Source: an uncultured Flavobacteriaceae bacterium
GTDB taxonomy: Bacteria; Bacteroidota; Bacteroidia; Flavobacteriales; Flavobacteriaceae
Reading direction: 5' to 3'
Length of the DNA: 64,000 nucleotides
NCBI GenBank assembly: GCA_905181615.1
Contig: CAJIYH010000002.1
Location: forward strand, 822,629-886,628
Each line of letters begins with the position of its first letter. Position 1 is the stretch's first letter. This document shows, piece by piece, positions 18,537-28,030 of the stretch. A program made the position numbers and the translations under genes. The notes under the pieces are model-generated. The model saw only the letters and a list, made by a program, of their open reading frames with translations, was not told where the DNA came from and made no database searches.

Positions 18537-19499
18537 ATGGAAAGACGGAAATTTATAATAAATTCAGGCATTGCTGCCTCTTCTTTAATGCTATTTTCTG
18601 GCTGTAAATCACTTTTAAGCCAAGATGCTTTGAACTCTATTGGTGTACAGTTATTTTCTTTCCCTAAACTTCTGGAAAAAGATTTCAATGCAGGTATCAA
18701 AATGGTTTCAGAAATGGGATATAAAGAAATAGAAATGTTTGGTCCTTTTAACTTTTCTGTAGAAGCCGCTAAAAAACGATGGAAATCAATAACCCCAATG
18801 TTAGGATTTAATGGGAGTGGATACTTTGGGCACACGCCTAAGGAAATAAAAACGATCTTAGATGAACACAATATAAAAGTTACCTCAATACACTCGGATA
18901 TGGATACCATGCAGACCCGAATGGAAGAAATAGCAAAAGAAAGTGAACAACTTGGCTTTGAGTATGTTGTTTTGCCGGCTATTCCAGAAGAAAAAAGACA
19001 AACACTAGATGACTATAAAAGAGTTGTAGAAGAATTTAACGAAATTGGGGGAAAAGCAAAACAAGTGGGGCTAAAATTTGTCTATCACAACCATGGTTAT
19101 GGATTCAATAAAATAGAAAATCAAGTTCCAATTGAGCTTGTTTTTGATCAAACAGAATCTAATTTAGTCTTTTTTCAAATGGATTTATTTTGGACTATTG
19201 CAGGAGGAATGAACCCTTCTGATCTTCTAAATGCTTATCCAGGCCGTTATGTGTCAATGCATGTTAAAGACATGAAAAAACTTACTAGGTTTTCTGGAGA
19301 TGGTGGAGATCCAAGTCAGTGGATGGAATTGTTTCCAGAGATGGCTTCATTAGGTGATGGAGTTTTAGATATCCCGAAAATCATATCAACCGCTCAACAA
19401 CAAGGTGTAAAACATTTTTATATTGAGCAAGATATAGTCAACAATCCCGAAGTTGCATTGAAAAAGAGTTTTAATTATCTGAAATCTTTGAATGTATAG
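18537..19499 (+). CDS. Sugar phosphate isomerase/epimerase-like TIM-barrel protein, exported
   Basis: A 320-residue protein of the xylose isomerase-like TIM barrel (AP endonuclease 2) family. The N-terminus MERRKFIINSG has the twin-arginine pattern and is followed by a lipobox-like FSGC (Cys23), so a folded, perhaps metal-loaded, enzyme is exported by Tat and may be lipid-anchored. Barrel marks are SIGVQLFSFP, GYKEIEMFG, VTSIHSDMDT, KFVYHNHGYGF, VFFQMDLFWT, VSMHVKDM and HFYIEQDI; the Glu/Asp/His set at strand ends would bind a divalent metal. Flavobacterial relatives act in inositol or sugar catabolism, but the substrate is not known. It is a single gene with no sugar operon around it. Confidence 0.85.
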   Translation: MERRKFIINSGIAASSLMLFSGCKSLLSQDALNSIGVQLFSFPKLLEKDFNAGIKMVSEMGYKEIEMFGPFNFSVEAAKKRWKSITPMLGFNGSGYFGHTPKEIKTILDEHNIKVTSIHSDMDTMQTRMEEIAKESEQLGFEYVVLPAIPEEKRQTLDDYKRVVEEFNEIGGKAKQVGLKFVYHNHGYGFNKIENQVPIELVFDQTESNLVFFQMDLFWTIAGGMNPSDLLNAYPGRYVSMHVKDMKKLTRFSGDGGDPSQWMELFPEMASLGDGVLDIPKIISTAQQQGVKHFYIEQDIVNNPEVALKKSFNYLKSLNV

Positions 19500-19563
19500 G
19501 AACTGATATAGTTGTCTTATTTCAAAAGAATTTAGTAATTTTAGTTCATATAAAACTATATCT

Positions 19564-19650
19564 GTGTCCATTACTTTTGTTTCAATCTTAGTCATTATTA
19601 GTACTACAGTAGTTGCATTTGGTATTATTATAGATTTAACAAAAAACTAA
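19564..19650 (+). CDS. Possible 28-residue transmembrane peptide ahead of the K+ channel gene
   Basis: A GTG-started frame encoding almost pure hydrophobic sequence (FVSILVIISTTVVAFGIII, ending DLTKN). Its TAA shares the A of the ATG of the next gene (TAATG), the arrangement of a translationally coupled pair. The frame is open upstream to 19507 without ATG. It could be a small channel-associated peptide, the tail of a lost gene, or chance in AT-rich DNA. Confidence 0.25.
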   Translation: MSITFVSILVIISTTVVAFGIIIDLTKN

Positions 19651-20381
19651 TGAAATCATTCAACTTATTTGACCGCTTTATTTATGTTCTTATCATTGTA
19701 AATGTAATAGCAATGGTACTCGAATCTCATCTGAGTCTACGAACTGCTTACGGTCCTTATTTTTACGCTTTTGAGTTTACTTCAATCCTCATCTTTTCTG
19801 CAGAATATATTTACAGAATTAGAAGTGCCTACAAATTAGATGGCAAAAAAGGAATATTTTCATACGTTTTTAGCCTCTTCGGGGTAATTGATTTGATTTC
19901 TATACTTCCTTTCTATCTGAGTCAATTCATTAAGTTGGACGGACGATTCTTACGTATTTTAAGGCTGTTTAGACTGACACGAATATTTAAATTAGGCCGA
20001 AACAGTAATTCATTGAAAGTATTCACTAAGTCCTTGTCTGGAGTGAAAGCAGAACTCATATTCACATTATTCTTATCTATTTTAACGATTCTATTCTCAG
20101 CATCAGCCATTTACTATCTTGAAAATGAAGCACAACCTGAAAAATTCTCAAGTATAACAGAATCAATTTGGTGGGCAACGGTTTCTTTGGCAACTGTAGG
20201 TTATGGGGATGTTTACCCTATAACCGTTGGTGGAAAATTATTTGCTACCCTTATTTCACTTGTAGGGATTGGAGTTGTTGCAATTCCAACCGGTGTAATT
20301 AGCGCTTCTTTTGTTGAAGAAATTAGAATAGAAAAAGAAAAGAAAGCTAAGAAAAAGGCAAAAAATAAAGACAAAAAATAA
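19650..20381 (+). CDS. Voltage-gated potassium channel (six-helix, Kv-like)
   Basis: A 243-residue ion channel subunit. Helices S1-S3 span about residues 8-90. S4 is the positively charged voltage sensor GRFLRILRLFRLTRIFKLGR (about 98-117) with Arg at roughly every third position. S5, a pore helix and S6 follow. The selectivity filter is TVGYGD (182-187) in ATVSLATVGYGDVYPIT, the K+ signature, and the S6 gate has IGVVAIPTGVISASF. It works as a homotetramer letting K+ out on depolarisation. The tail is a short lysine-rich stretch. It converges with a Na+/H+ antiporter 9 bases away, so two ion-homeostasis genes meet tail to tail. Close in kind to KvAP and the bacterial Kch group. Confidence 0.93.
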   Translation: MKSFNLFDRFIYVLIIVNVIAMVLESHLSLRTAYGPYFYAFEFTSILIFSAEYIYRIRSAYKLDGKKGIFSYVFSLFGVIDLISILPFYLSQFIKLDGRFLRILRLFRLTRIFKLGRNSNSLKVFTKSLSGVKAELIFTLFLSILTILFSASAIYYLENEAQPEKFSSITESIWWATVSLATVGYGDVYPITVGGKLFATLISLVGIGVVAIPTGVISASFVEEIRIEKEKKAKKKAKNKDKK

Positions 20382-20390
20382 AAGTTAAAT

Positions 20391-21659
20391 TTATTTTACA
20401 ATCTTCTTAAGCGTCAAACCTTGAACTAAAATAGTGAATAGTACCACTATATAAGTTAAGAATAAAATAAGGTTTTTCCCTTCTCCAATATTATCGGGTA
20501 GATTAAGTGCTAATGCAATACTCAAACCACCTCGAAGCCCTCCCCATGTGATGATTAGAGCGGTTCTTTTTTCAAAAGTCTTGAAGAATGAGAGGAATTT
20601 AATGGGAGTCCAAACACCGATTCCCCTTGAAACAACTACTAAGACTATTGTTAGTATTGAAACCAACAAATAACTAGAATCAAAATTTTGTACTATTGGA
20701 ATTATCTCCAGTCCAATTAATATAAATAAAACGGCATTAAGAGTTTCATCTAATAAATGCCAAAACTTATAGACATACTCTCCCATAGCTTTCTGAACAC
20801 CGACTTCGTTTTTGTCGACATCTATATTCTGATTTAAAAATAATCCCATAACAACAACACCTAAGACACCAGAGAAATGAAATTGTTTTGATACAATTGA
20901 TACCATAAGTACTAGTGAAAGTGTAATAAGAACTTCTAGTTCTATATGTTCATTTTCAATATACTTTACAAGCTTTAGTCCCAAAAAGCCAATTAATGCA
21001 CCAAGTGCAATTCCACCAATAATTTCAGTTGCAAATAAAGAACCAATACTTTCAGCAGTTACATTTTCAATGCCTAATTTTTTAACGCTTAAAAGAGTTA
21101 GAAAAATAACGACCCCAATTCCATCGTTAAAAAGAGACTCTCCTGCGATTCGAGTTTCAGTAGTTAATGATAGGTTCATTTTCTTCACCATTGCAAGCAC
21201 AGCAATTGGATCTGTTGGCGCTATTAAGGAGCCAAAAAGCAAACAATCTACATAACTCAAGCCTAAAGTGTTTAGATTGAAAATGGGCTGTTCGATCAGC
21301 CAATAAACACCAGTTCCAACTGCAAATGTTGAGAATAAAACACCAAAAGTAGCTAGAAGAAGAATGGTTACTTTATCCTTTAGTAATTCATGAACGTTAA
21401 CACTTATGGCTCCCGCAAAAAGCAAAAAAGGGAGCATAATATCTATCAAGAGTATTTCAAAATCAAAGCTTTTAATAATACTAGAAACGGAGTTTAAAAT
21501 AGAAGGAAAAAAAAGTCCAATTGCTAAGATAAAAAAGGATAATCCTATAGCTAAAACCATCAAACCAATGGTTTGAGGAAGTTTTAAAATCCTTAAATTA
21601 ATTATTGAAAAAAGAGATGCCAATAAAAGTAAAACCGTTGATAATTGGAGAACGTCCAT
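20391..21659 (-). CDS. CPA1 family sodium/proton antiporter (NhaP-like)
   Basis: A 422-residue membrane protein with about twelve helices. SYVDCLLFGSLIAPTDPIAVLAMVKK (about 135-160) carries the TDP unwound helix, and AGESLFNDGIGVVIFL the Asn-Asp ion-binding pair (ND) of CPA1 exchangers. A second helix-break segment, TWGGLRGGLSIALALNLP, is the conserved GGLRG motif near the C-terminus. These transporters swap Na+ (or K+) for H+. The protein stops right after the last helix, without the cytosolic regulatory tail many members have. It is monocistronic and convergent with the K+ channel. Confidence 0.93.
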   Translation of the reverse strand: MDVLQLSTVLLLLASLFSIINLRILKLPQTIGLMVLAIGLSFFILAIGLFFPSILNSVSSIIKSFDFEILLIDIMLPFLLFAGAISVNVHELLKDKVTILLLATFGVLFSTFAVGTGVYWLIEQPIFNLNTLGLSYVDCLLFGSLIAPTDPIAVLAMVKKMNLSLTTETRIAGESLFNDGIGVVIFLTLLSVKKLGIENVTAESIGSLFATEIIGGIALGALIGFLGLKLVKYIENEHIELEVLITLSLVLMVSIVSKQFHFSGVLGVVVMGLFLNQNIDVDKNEVGVQKAMGEYVYKFWHLLDETLNAVLFILIGLEIIPIVQNFDSSYLLVSILTIVLVVVSRGIGVWTPIKFLSFFKTFEKRTALIITWGGLRGGLSIALALNLPDNIGEGKNLILFLTYIVVLFTILVQGLTLKKIVK

Positions 21660-21739
21660 AATATAGTTTTTTTCTAAGTTAGTAAAATGTTACTAGCTAT
21701 CGCAAATGTTTATTTAAGATTTCCATAATAACATTAAGT

Positions 21740-22675
21740 TTAATTAATTATCTCAGTTAAGGAAGTTAAAAGTAAATTTTCAAAAACTTCTTGATTTTCC
21801 ATATGAGGTAAGTGCGCTGCTTTTTCAATAAAAAACTCTTTGCGATTTGGTAAAAGCATTTTTAACTTCTCTTTAAAAGCTGCATAAGAAACAACTTCGT
21901 CATGAATTCCCCAAAAAACATATACCGGCAATCCTAAAGAATCTATTTTTACATGAATGTCATCCATCGTTGTTAAATTCTTTTGAGTAGAAATTAAAGC
22001 CTTAGCAAAACCTTTATGGTAAAGAAGTTTCTCGTATTTCTTTGGCCAATCTGGGAATTGATTTTGATCATAAAAATCCGCAAGTTGACCTTCCGATCGT
22101 GTTGGGTATGTAGCAATAAAGTCTTCTATTTCTTTTGATGAAACTTCTATAGAAGTTGGCTTTTTATAATCCATAAAACTGGAAGTAGACACATAAAATA
22201 AAGCTTGAATTTTTTCTGAATTTAAAGCTGCCATCTTGGATATTATTCTTCCACCATTTGACAAACCAACTAAAACAGCTTTATCTATTTTAAGCTCATT
22301 TATTAATTCTAAAACTTGTAGAGCTCGTAATTGATCCGTTTGAGGAAGGTCCGGATTGTCAGAGTTTCCACGACCAAACAAATCCATCATTACTACATGA
22401 TATCCTTTGTCTTTTAAAGTATTAAAAGTAACTTCCCATATATAAGACGGAACAGAAAATCCATGAACTAAAACAACAGTTCCGTTGTCAGAATTTGGAT
22501 TAGCTTCTTCATAATAGGTATTCCCATTTGAAAGGGAAGCGTATTTCCCATTACTATACTTTAAAACTTCTTCTCGAAATTCCTTGTTTTTTTCTATAGA
22601 TTCGTAAAGATTTTTGTTCGACAGACAGGATACTAAAACAAGACTAAAAAGGACAATTCTTAAAATCATTTTCAT
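21740..22675 (-). CDS. Alpha/beta hydrolase lipoprotein
   Basis: A 311-residue exported hydrolase. The signal peptide ends in LVSC (Cys17), so the enzyme is lipid-anchored. The fold marks are VVLVHGFSVPSYIW (oxyanion loop), MMDLFGRGNSD, the nucleophile elbow VGLSNGGR (Ser139), the acid in FWGIHDEVV and the catalytic His in KAAHLPHMEN. The family includes esterases, lipases, C-C hydrolases and lactonases; the substrate cannot be told. It follows the thioesterase gene by 110 bases on the same strand, and may be a member of that catabolic cluster, perhaps cleaving an ester outside the cytoplasm. The catalytic triad is complete. Confidence 0.85.
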   Translation of the reverse strand: MKMILRIVLFSLVLVSCLSNKNLYESIEKNKEFREEVLKYSNGKYASLSNGNTYYEEANPNSDNGTVVLVHGFSVPSYIWEVTFNTLKDKGYHVVMMDLFGRGNSDNPDLPQTDQLRALQVLELINELKIDKAVLVGLSNGGRIISKMAALNSEKIQALFYVSTSSFMDYKKPTSIEVSSKEIEDFIATYPTRSEGQLADFYDQNQFPDWPKKYEKLLYHKGFAKALISTQKNLTTMDDIHVKIDSLGLPVYVFWGIHDEVVSYAAFKEKLKMLLPNRKEFFIEKAAHLPHMENQEVFENLLLTSLTEIIN

Positions 22676-22785
22676 TTTGACGGTTTATATTTAATTGCAA
22701 ATTAGCATTAATTTATTAAACAACTCCCTATTAATATTGGTTTTGGCAGCTAAGTTTATAACAGGTGAAATATGTGAAACTTTAC

Positions 22786-23226
22786 TTATCTAATAAGTAA
22801 TAATTCCTGCAATACCGCTTTAATAACCTTAGGAATCGATACGGATTTTTCTTCTTTTCGATTAACAAATACATGTACAAAAGTACCATAAGCAGCAGCA
22901 TTTGCTTCTCCTTTTCTAAAAACAGCTAAAGCGTAAGTAACAGAACTATTTCCAAGTTTATCGACTCGAAGACCTATCTCAATTTGATCGGGAAATGAAA
23001 TTCCTGAAAGGTAAGTACATTCCGAATGAACTACATACCCAACAATAGGATCGTCTTTGATACTAAAACCTGCATGACTAGTTAAATATTGATTTACAGC
23101 AGTATCAAAATAAGAGTAATAGGTTACATTGTTTATATGTCCAAAAACATCATTATCCATCCATCGCGTTGTAATGGGATGAAAATGCTTGTAAACATTT
23201 CTATTGCTGTTTTTATTATCTTTCAT
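22786..23226 (-). CDS. Acyl-CoA thioesterase, 4HBT hot-dog family
   Basis: A 146-residue cytoplasmic enzyme. The segment TTRWMDNDVFGHINNVTYYSYFDTA (about 19-43) is the signature of 4-hydroxybenzoyl-CoA thioesterase-type hot-dog folds; the Asp in DNDVFGHINN is the usual catalytic acid. VDKLGNSSVTYALAVFR and AAYGTFVHVFVNRKEE form the central beta strands. Family members hydrolyse fatty or short acyl-CoA to free acid and CoA, usually as tetramers. It is 37 bases after the succinate-semialdehyde dehydrogenase gene, likely co-transcribed, so its acyl-CoA is probably related to that pathway. The preferred chain length is unknown. Confidence 0.88.
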   Translation of the reverse strand: MKDNKNSNRNVYKHFHPITTRWMDNDVFGHINNVTYYSYFDTAVNQYLTSHAGFSIKDDPIVGYVVHSECTYLSGISFPDQIEIGLRVDKLGNSSVTYALAVFRKGEANAAAYGTFVHVFVNRKEEKSVSIPKVIKAVLQELLLIR

Positions 23227-23263
23227 TCTTTAAATTTAAAAAATATATGATTCTATTACCGCT

Positions 23264-24703
23264 TTAATTGACATTTCCAAAGCACATATATTTGGTTTGT
23301 ACGTAATCTTCAATACCATATTTTGAGCCTTCTCTTCCTTGACCCGAATATTTAAATCCACCAAAAGGAGCAACTTCTGTGGAAATCAGTCCTTCGTTAA
23401 TTCCTACCATCCCATACGCTAATGCTTCTGCTGTTTTCCAACACCTGTTTATGTTTTCTGAATAAAAATAAGCAGCTAATCCATAAATGGTGTCGTTTGC
23501 CATTTGGATTGCTTCTTCATCAGAAGAAAATTTAAAGATTGGTGCTACTGGACCAAAGATTTCTTCTTGAGCAAAATTCATGTCTTTTGATGCATTTCCA
23601 ATTATTGTGGGTTCAAAAAAACAGTTGTCAATTGCTTTTCCTCCAAGTAGAATTTCTCCCCCTTTTTCTTTAGCGTCTTCAACAAATTCTGTTGTCTTTC
23701 TAATTGCTTTGTTATTAATCATTGGGCCTACATTTACACCATCTTCTAGTCCGTTACCAATTTTAAATTCAGATACAGCAGCTATAAACTTTTGAGTGAA
23801 TTCTTTGTAAACATTTTTATGAATTAAAAATCGGTTGACACAAACACAGGTTTGACCAGAATTTCTAAATTTTGACACAAGAGCTCCTTCAACTGCCTTG
23901 TCTATATTTGCATCTTCAAAAACAATGAAAGGTGCATTTCCTCCTAGTTCTAAACTAAGTTTTTTTAAGGTGCTAGAACTTTGCTCCATCAAAATTTTAC
24001 CTACTCTTGTCGAGCCTGTAAACGAGATTTTATTTACCTCTTTACTTTTAGATAAAACTTTCCCCATTGAAGAAGCATCTTTTCCTACGACAACATTTAT
24101 AACCCCTTTTGGAAATCCAGCAAGTTCAGCCAAATGTGCAAGGGCTAGCGCAGTAAGAGGAGTTTCTTCAGATGGTCTAATTACAACTGTGCATCCTGCT
24201 GCTAATGCAGGTGCTACTTTACGCGTAATCATAGCCAAAGGAAAATTCCATGGAGTAATTGCTGCAACAACACCAATGGGCTCTTTCACTACAACAATTC
24301 TTTTGTCTTCGGCAGTTGGTGGAATAACATCTCCATAAACTCGTTTTCCTTCTTCAGCAAACCATTTAATGAAAGAGGCACCATAAGCAACCTCACCTTT
24401 ACTTTCTTTCAATGGCTTTCCACATTCTAAGGTCATTATAGTAGCCAGGTCATCTGTGCTTTTTAAAATAAGGCTATTCCAATTCTCTAAAATAGAAGCC
24501 CGGTGTTTAGCTGTTGATGAACTCCAGGGTTTGAACGCTGCATTTGCAGAAACAATAGCTTGCTCAACAATTTCTTTACCTCCATCTAACACGGTGGCTA
24601 ATACTTTTCCATTTGCTGGATTAATAACTTCGAAGGAACCTAATCCGTGATTTGTCCATGCCCCGTTAATGTATGATCGGTCGAATAATAAATCTGAATT
24701 CAT
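23264..24703 (-). CDS. gabD: Succinate-semialdehyde dehydrogenase (NAD(P)+)
   Basis: A 479-residue aldehyde dehydrogenase oxidising succinate semialdehyde to succinate. The family residues are visible: TPWNFPLAMITRKVAPALAAGC (Asn153 and Lys162), Glu252 in LELGGNAPF as general base, and the nucleophile Cys286 in NSGQTCVCVN; a second Cys two residues later is typical of GabD and can form the redox switch seen in the E. coli enzyme. FGGFKYSGQGREGSKYGIEDYV near the C-terminus is likewise GabD-like. The gene sits between an alcohol dehydrogenase and a thioesterase on one strand. No GABA transaminase adjoins, so its substrate probably comes from the alcohol dehydrogenase. Glutarate semialdehyde is an alternative substrate. 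Confidence 0.9.
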   Translation of the reverse strand: MNSDLLFDRSYINGAWTNHGLGSFEVINPANGKVLATVLDGGKEIVEQAIVSANAAFKPWSSSTAKHRASILENWNSLILKSTDDLATIMTLECGKPLKESKGEVAYGASFIKWFAEEGKRVYGDVIPPTAEDKRIVVVKEPIGVVAAITPWNFPLAMITRKVAPALAAGCTVVIRPSEETPLTALALAHLAELAGFPKGVINVVVGKDASSMGKVLSKSKEVNKISFTGSTRVGKILMEQSSSTLKKLSLELGGNAPFIVFEDANIDKAVEGALVSKFRNSGQTCVCVNRFLIHKNVYKEFTQKFIAAVSEFKIGNGLEDGVNVGPMINNKAIRKTTEFVEDAKEKGGEILLGGKAIDNCFFEPTIIGNASKDMNFAQEEIFGPVAPIFKFSSDEEAIQMANDTIYGLAAYFYSENINRCWKTAEALAYGMVGINEGLISTEVAPFGGFKYSGQGREGSKYGIEDYVQTKYMCFGNVN

Positions 24704-24730
24704 TTTTTAAAATATTTATAAGAATTAGGT

Positions 24731-25859
24731 CTAGTCAAAAACAACAATTTGCCGGACGGCATCACCTTTAGCTAATCGCTCAAATCCCTCGTTTATATCT
24801 TCTAATTTAAGTCGATGAGTAATTAATTTATCTACTTCCAAGCCACCAGATTTATATAACTCAATATACGCAGGGATATCCCTAGAAGGAACACAGCTGC
24901 CTAAATAAGAACCCTTAAGGGTTTTTTCTTGTCCAACTAATGCTCTCTGGTGATAGTTGAAGTCGAGCATCTGGATGAGGCAGTGCTGCCGTGACTGTTA
25001 TGCCTCCTCTTTTGGTTGCCTGAAAAGCAAAATCTAAAGCAGAAATTGCTCCTGCAAATTCTACAGAAACATCTACTCCGCCCCCGGTTAGTTTCATCAA
25101 ATCTTCTAGAGCACCTTCTTGAGAAGAATCAATTACATGATGAGCACCAATTGAAAGCGCTATTTTTCTTTTTTCGGGATTTAAATCTGCAGCAATTATT
25201 TGAGAAGCTCCAGCTGCTTTGGCTCCAAAAATCGCAGAAAGTCCAACTCCACCCAAACCAACAACTAATATACTATCTCCAAACTTCAAAGGCGCCGTAT
25301 TCACAACAGCACCAACTCCTGTCATTACAGCACAACCAAAAAGAGCAGCAATTTCAAAAGGAATGTCAGCATCTATTTTTACTAAAGAATCGACAGAAGC
25401 AACTGCATGTTCTGCAAAACCAGAGACACCAAGATGATGAAAGTAATAAGAGCCATCTTTATTAATTCGTTTATGTCCCCCTAAGAGGGTTCCATTACCA
25501 TTGGCTTCGGCTCCAGGTTCGCATAGAGCAGCCCTACCGGTTTGACAATAAGAACAAGCTCCACATGAAGGTAAAAATGTAAATACTACATGATCTCCAA
25601 CTTTCAGTTTTTTTACACCAGGACCAAGAGATATAACTTCTCCAGCTGCTTCATGACCTAATGCCATAGGCAAAGGTCTTGGTCTATTTCCATCTATTAC
25701 AGACAAATCTGAATGACACAATCCAGCTGCTTTTATTTTAACTACAACTTCATTAAATCCCGGATCATCGAGAATTACTTCTTCTATTTTCAAAGGTTTA
25801 GAAGTTGTGTAGGGTCTTTCTAAATGCATTTGATGTAAAACAGCTACTCTAGTTTTCAT
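24731..25859 (-). pseudogene. Zinc-dependent alcohol dehydrogenase, split by one extra base
   Basis: Medium-chain dehydrogenase/reductase. The first frame (25859 to 24915) has the catalytic zinc ligands Cys48 (AAGLCHSD) and His69-Glu70 (ALGHEAAGE), the structural zinc cysteines 99, 102, 105 and 113 (SCGACSYCQTGRAALC) and the NAD-binding VVGLGGVGLSAIFGAKAAGA. It then runs off frame after HPDARLQLSP. The rest (GQEKTLKGSYLGSCVPSRDI onward, to 24731) is in another frame. Removing one G near 24943-24947 (CTCTCT on the plus strand) restores 375 residues with family spacing (13 residues between PDAR and TLKG). So it is a recently broken gene or a sequencing error. It precedes gabD by 27 bases, and 4-hydroxybutyrate or another omega-hydroxy acid is a plausible but unproven substrate. 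Confidence 0.85.
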
Positions 25860-26093
25860 TGAAAAATCATATTTATTAATACTTTACAGACATTTAGTCT
25901 TTTTAGGTGTTCATGTAAAAATACAAAACAATTTAATTTTTATTAATATACAGAAGAATGCTTTATAAACCATTTAGTCTAGTTTAAAACATTGATTAAA
26001 AGAAAATAAAATTACAGCATAAAATAAATCTATTTGGTTTGATAAAATTCATTCAAATTATTAGTAAATTCAGAATTGAAAAAATACAATGAG

Positions 26094-27905
26094 ATGAAAA
26101 AATATGTAGATGTAGATACTTTAAAATATATGCTTTATGATGTACATAATCTTGAAGGATTATTAAAAAGAGAACGTTTTCAAGACCATGATAAAGAATC
26201 GCTTGATATGTTTTTAGATTCTTCTAAAGATTTTGCAGACAAGGAGTTATTTCCTTTTATAAAGGAAATGGACGAGAAACCTGCACACTATAAAGACGGG
26301 ACAGTTTATGTTCACGATCAAGTAAAAACAATGATGCACAAGGGTGGAGAACTTGGTATTATCTCTGCTCCATTTGATTATGAAGATGGAGGTATGCAAA
26401 TCCCCTTGGTTGTTTATACCGCTGCAACCTATATTTTAGACGCCGCTAACAATCATTTACCTGGATATGCAGGTTTGACACAAGGAGCAGCCGAATTAAT
26501 CATTCACTTTGCCAATAAAGAATTAAATGAAACCTATGTTCCAAATATGTTGTCTGGACAATGGGGAGGAACTATGTGTTTGACTGAACCTCAGGCTGGA
26601 AGTTCATTGTCTGATATTGTTACAAAAGCAAAACCAACATCAGATGGCTACTATAAATTAAGTGGTCAAAAAATATTTATTTCTGGAGGTGATAATCAAT
26701 TTTCAGAGAATATAGTTCATCTGGTTCTTGCCCGTGTGGAAGGAGCGCCAAAAGGAACTAAAGGTATTTCTTTATTTGTAGTTCCAAAAAACAGACCTGA
26801 TAGTTCTGGGTCACTAATCTCAAACGATATAACTACTGTTGCTGATTTTCAAAAACTAGGACAGCGTGGATATTGTACTACACACCTTGGCTTTGGGGAT
26901 GCAGACGATTGTAGGGGTTGGTTGGTTGGTGATGAAAATCAGGGATTAAAATATATGTTTTTGATGATGAATGCTGCTAGAATAGGCGTTGGAAGAGGTG
27001 CTTCTGCAATTGCTTCGGCTGCATATTATGCCTCATTACAATATGCTAACGAACGCCCACAGGGAAGAAAACTTACTAGGGATGGAAAAAAAGATCCAAA
27101 CGAAAATCAAAGCTTAATTATAGAACACCCTGATGTTAGAAGAATGCTTCTTTTACAAAAAGCGGTAGTTGAAGGATCTATGAGCCTTGTTCTTCGAGCA
27201 GCAAAATATTATGATTTAGAGTTAACAGCTACTTCCGATGAAGAAAAAAGCAAGTACAACACCTTATTAGAAATGATTATCCCAGTGGTTAAAACCTACC
27301 CCTCGGAGGCAGGTAGCTACGCCGTAAACAATGGTCTGCAGGTACTGGGCGGATACGGATTTTGTTCTGACTTTATTCTTCAGCAATATTATAGAGACAT
27401 TAGAATTTGTGCAATATATGAAGGGACAACTGGTATTCAGTCTCAAGATTTATTAGGTCGAAAAATCACCATGGGTAATGGTTCGGGTCTGGCGCTATTG
27501 TCTGTAGAAATTCTAAAAACAATTAAAGAATCTAAAAGTCATAAATCGCTTCAACCTTATGCAGCTGAATTAAGTAACAAGCTTGAACTTACTCAAAAAA
27601 TACTTGAGTCACTCATGCCACATGCGTTAAAGGGTGACTACGAACGCTATTTAGCCGATGCTAGTATCTTTATGGAGTTTTTTAGTTTAATCATTATAAG
27701 CTGGTCTTGGTTAGAAATTGCAACAAAAGCACAAGAGAATTTAAATACTTCAGAAGCTTCTTTATCAGATGATTTTTATTTAAGTAAAATAGAAACCATG
27801 AAATATTTTTATGATTATGAACTTCCTAAAACCCTTGGACATGCTGCCATTTTGATGAACCCGTCAACAGTTACTATTAAAAAAGAAAAAGAATATATAA
27901 ATTAA
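26094..27905 (+). CDS. Acyl-CoA dehydrogenase with C-terminal extension
   Basis: A 603-residue flavoenzyme of fatty acid beta-oxidation, inserting the first alpha-beta double bond. I use the ATG at 26094 rather than the in-frame TTG at 26076, which would add six residues. The order is an N-terminal helical domain, the FAD contact WGGTMCLTEPQAGSSLSDI, the middle beta domain (KISGGDNQFSENIVHLVLAR), the helical domain with RIGVGRGASAIASAAYYASLQYANERPQGRKL, and the catalytic Glu (about 443) in CAIYEGTTGIQSQDLLGRK. The extra 100 C-terminal residues are typical of the longer FadE-like subfamily. It is divergent from the alcohol dehydrogenase/gabD/thioesterase group and may share its regulation. No electron-transfer flavoprotein gene is near. 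Confidence 0.92.
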   Translation: MKKYVDVDTLKYMLYDVHNLEGLLKRERFQDHDKESLDMFLDSSKDFADKELFPFIKEMDEKPAHYKDGTVYVHDQVKTMMHKGGELGIISAPFDYEDGGMQIPLVVYTAATYILDAANNHLPGYAGLTQGAAELIIHFANKELNETYVPNMLSGQWGGTMCLTEPQAGSSLSDIVTKAKPTSDGYYKLSGQKIFISGGDNQFSENIVHLVLARVEGAPKGTKGISLFVVPKNRPDSSGSLISNDITTVADFQKLGQRGYCTTHLGFGDADDCRGWLVGDENQGLKYMFLMMNAARIGVGRGASAIASAAYYASLQYANERPQGRKLTRDGKKDPNENQSLIIEHPDVRRMLLLQKAVVEGSMSLVLRAAKYYDLELTATSDEEKSKYNTLLEMIIPVVKTYPSEAGSYAVNNGLQVLGGYGFCSDFILQQYYRDIRICAIYEGTTGIQSQDLLGRKITMGNGSGLALLSVEILKTIKESKSHKSLQPYAAELSNKLELTQKILESLMPHALKGDYERYLADASIFMEFFSLIIISWSWLEIATKAQENLNTSEASLSDDFYLSKIETMKYFYDYELPKTLGHAAILMNPSTVTIKKEKEYIN

Positions 27906-28030
27906 TATATATACAAAAACAGTCCTTTTGAGTATTTTAAAAAAATACATTATTGTTAACAAATATTAACTTAAAATATTTCTTTGGTATTGATTAAATT
28001 ATGATTTTTATCAAAAAAATAAAATAGATT

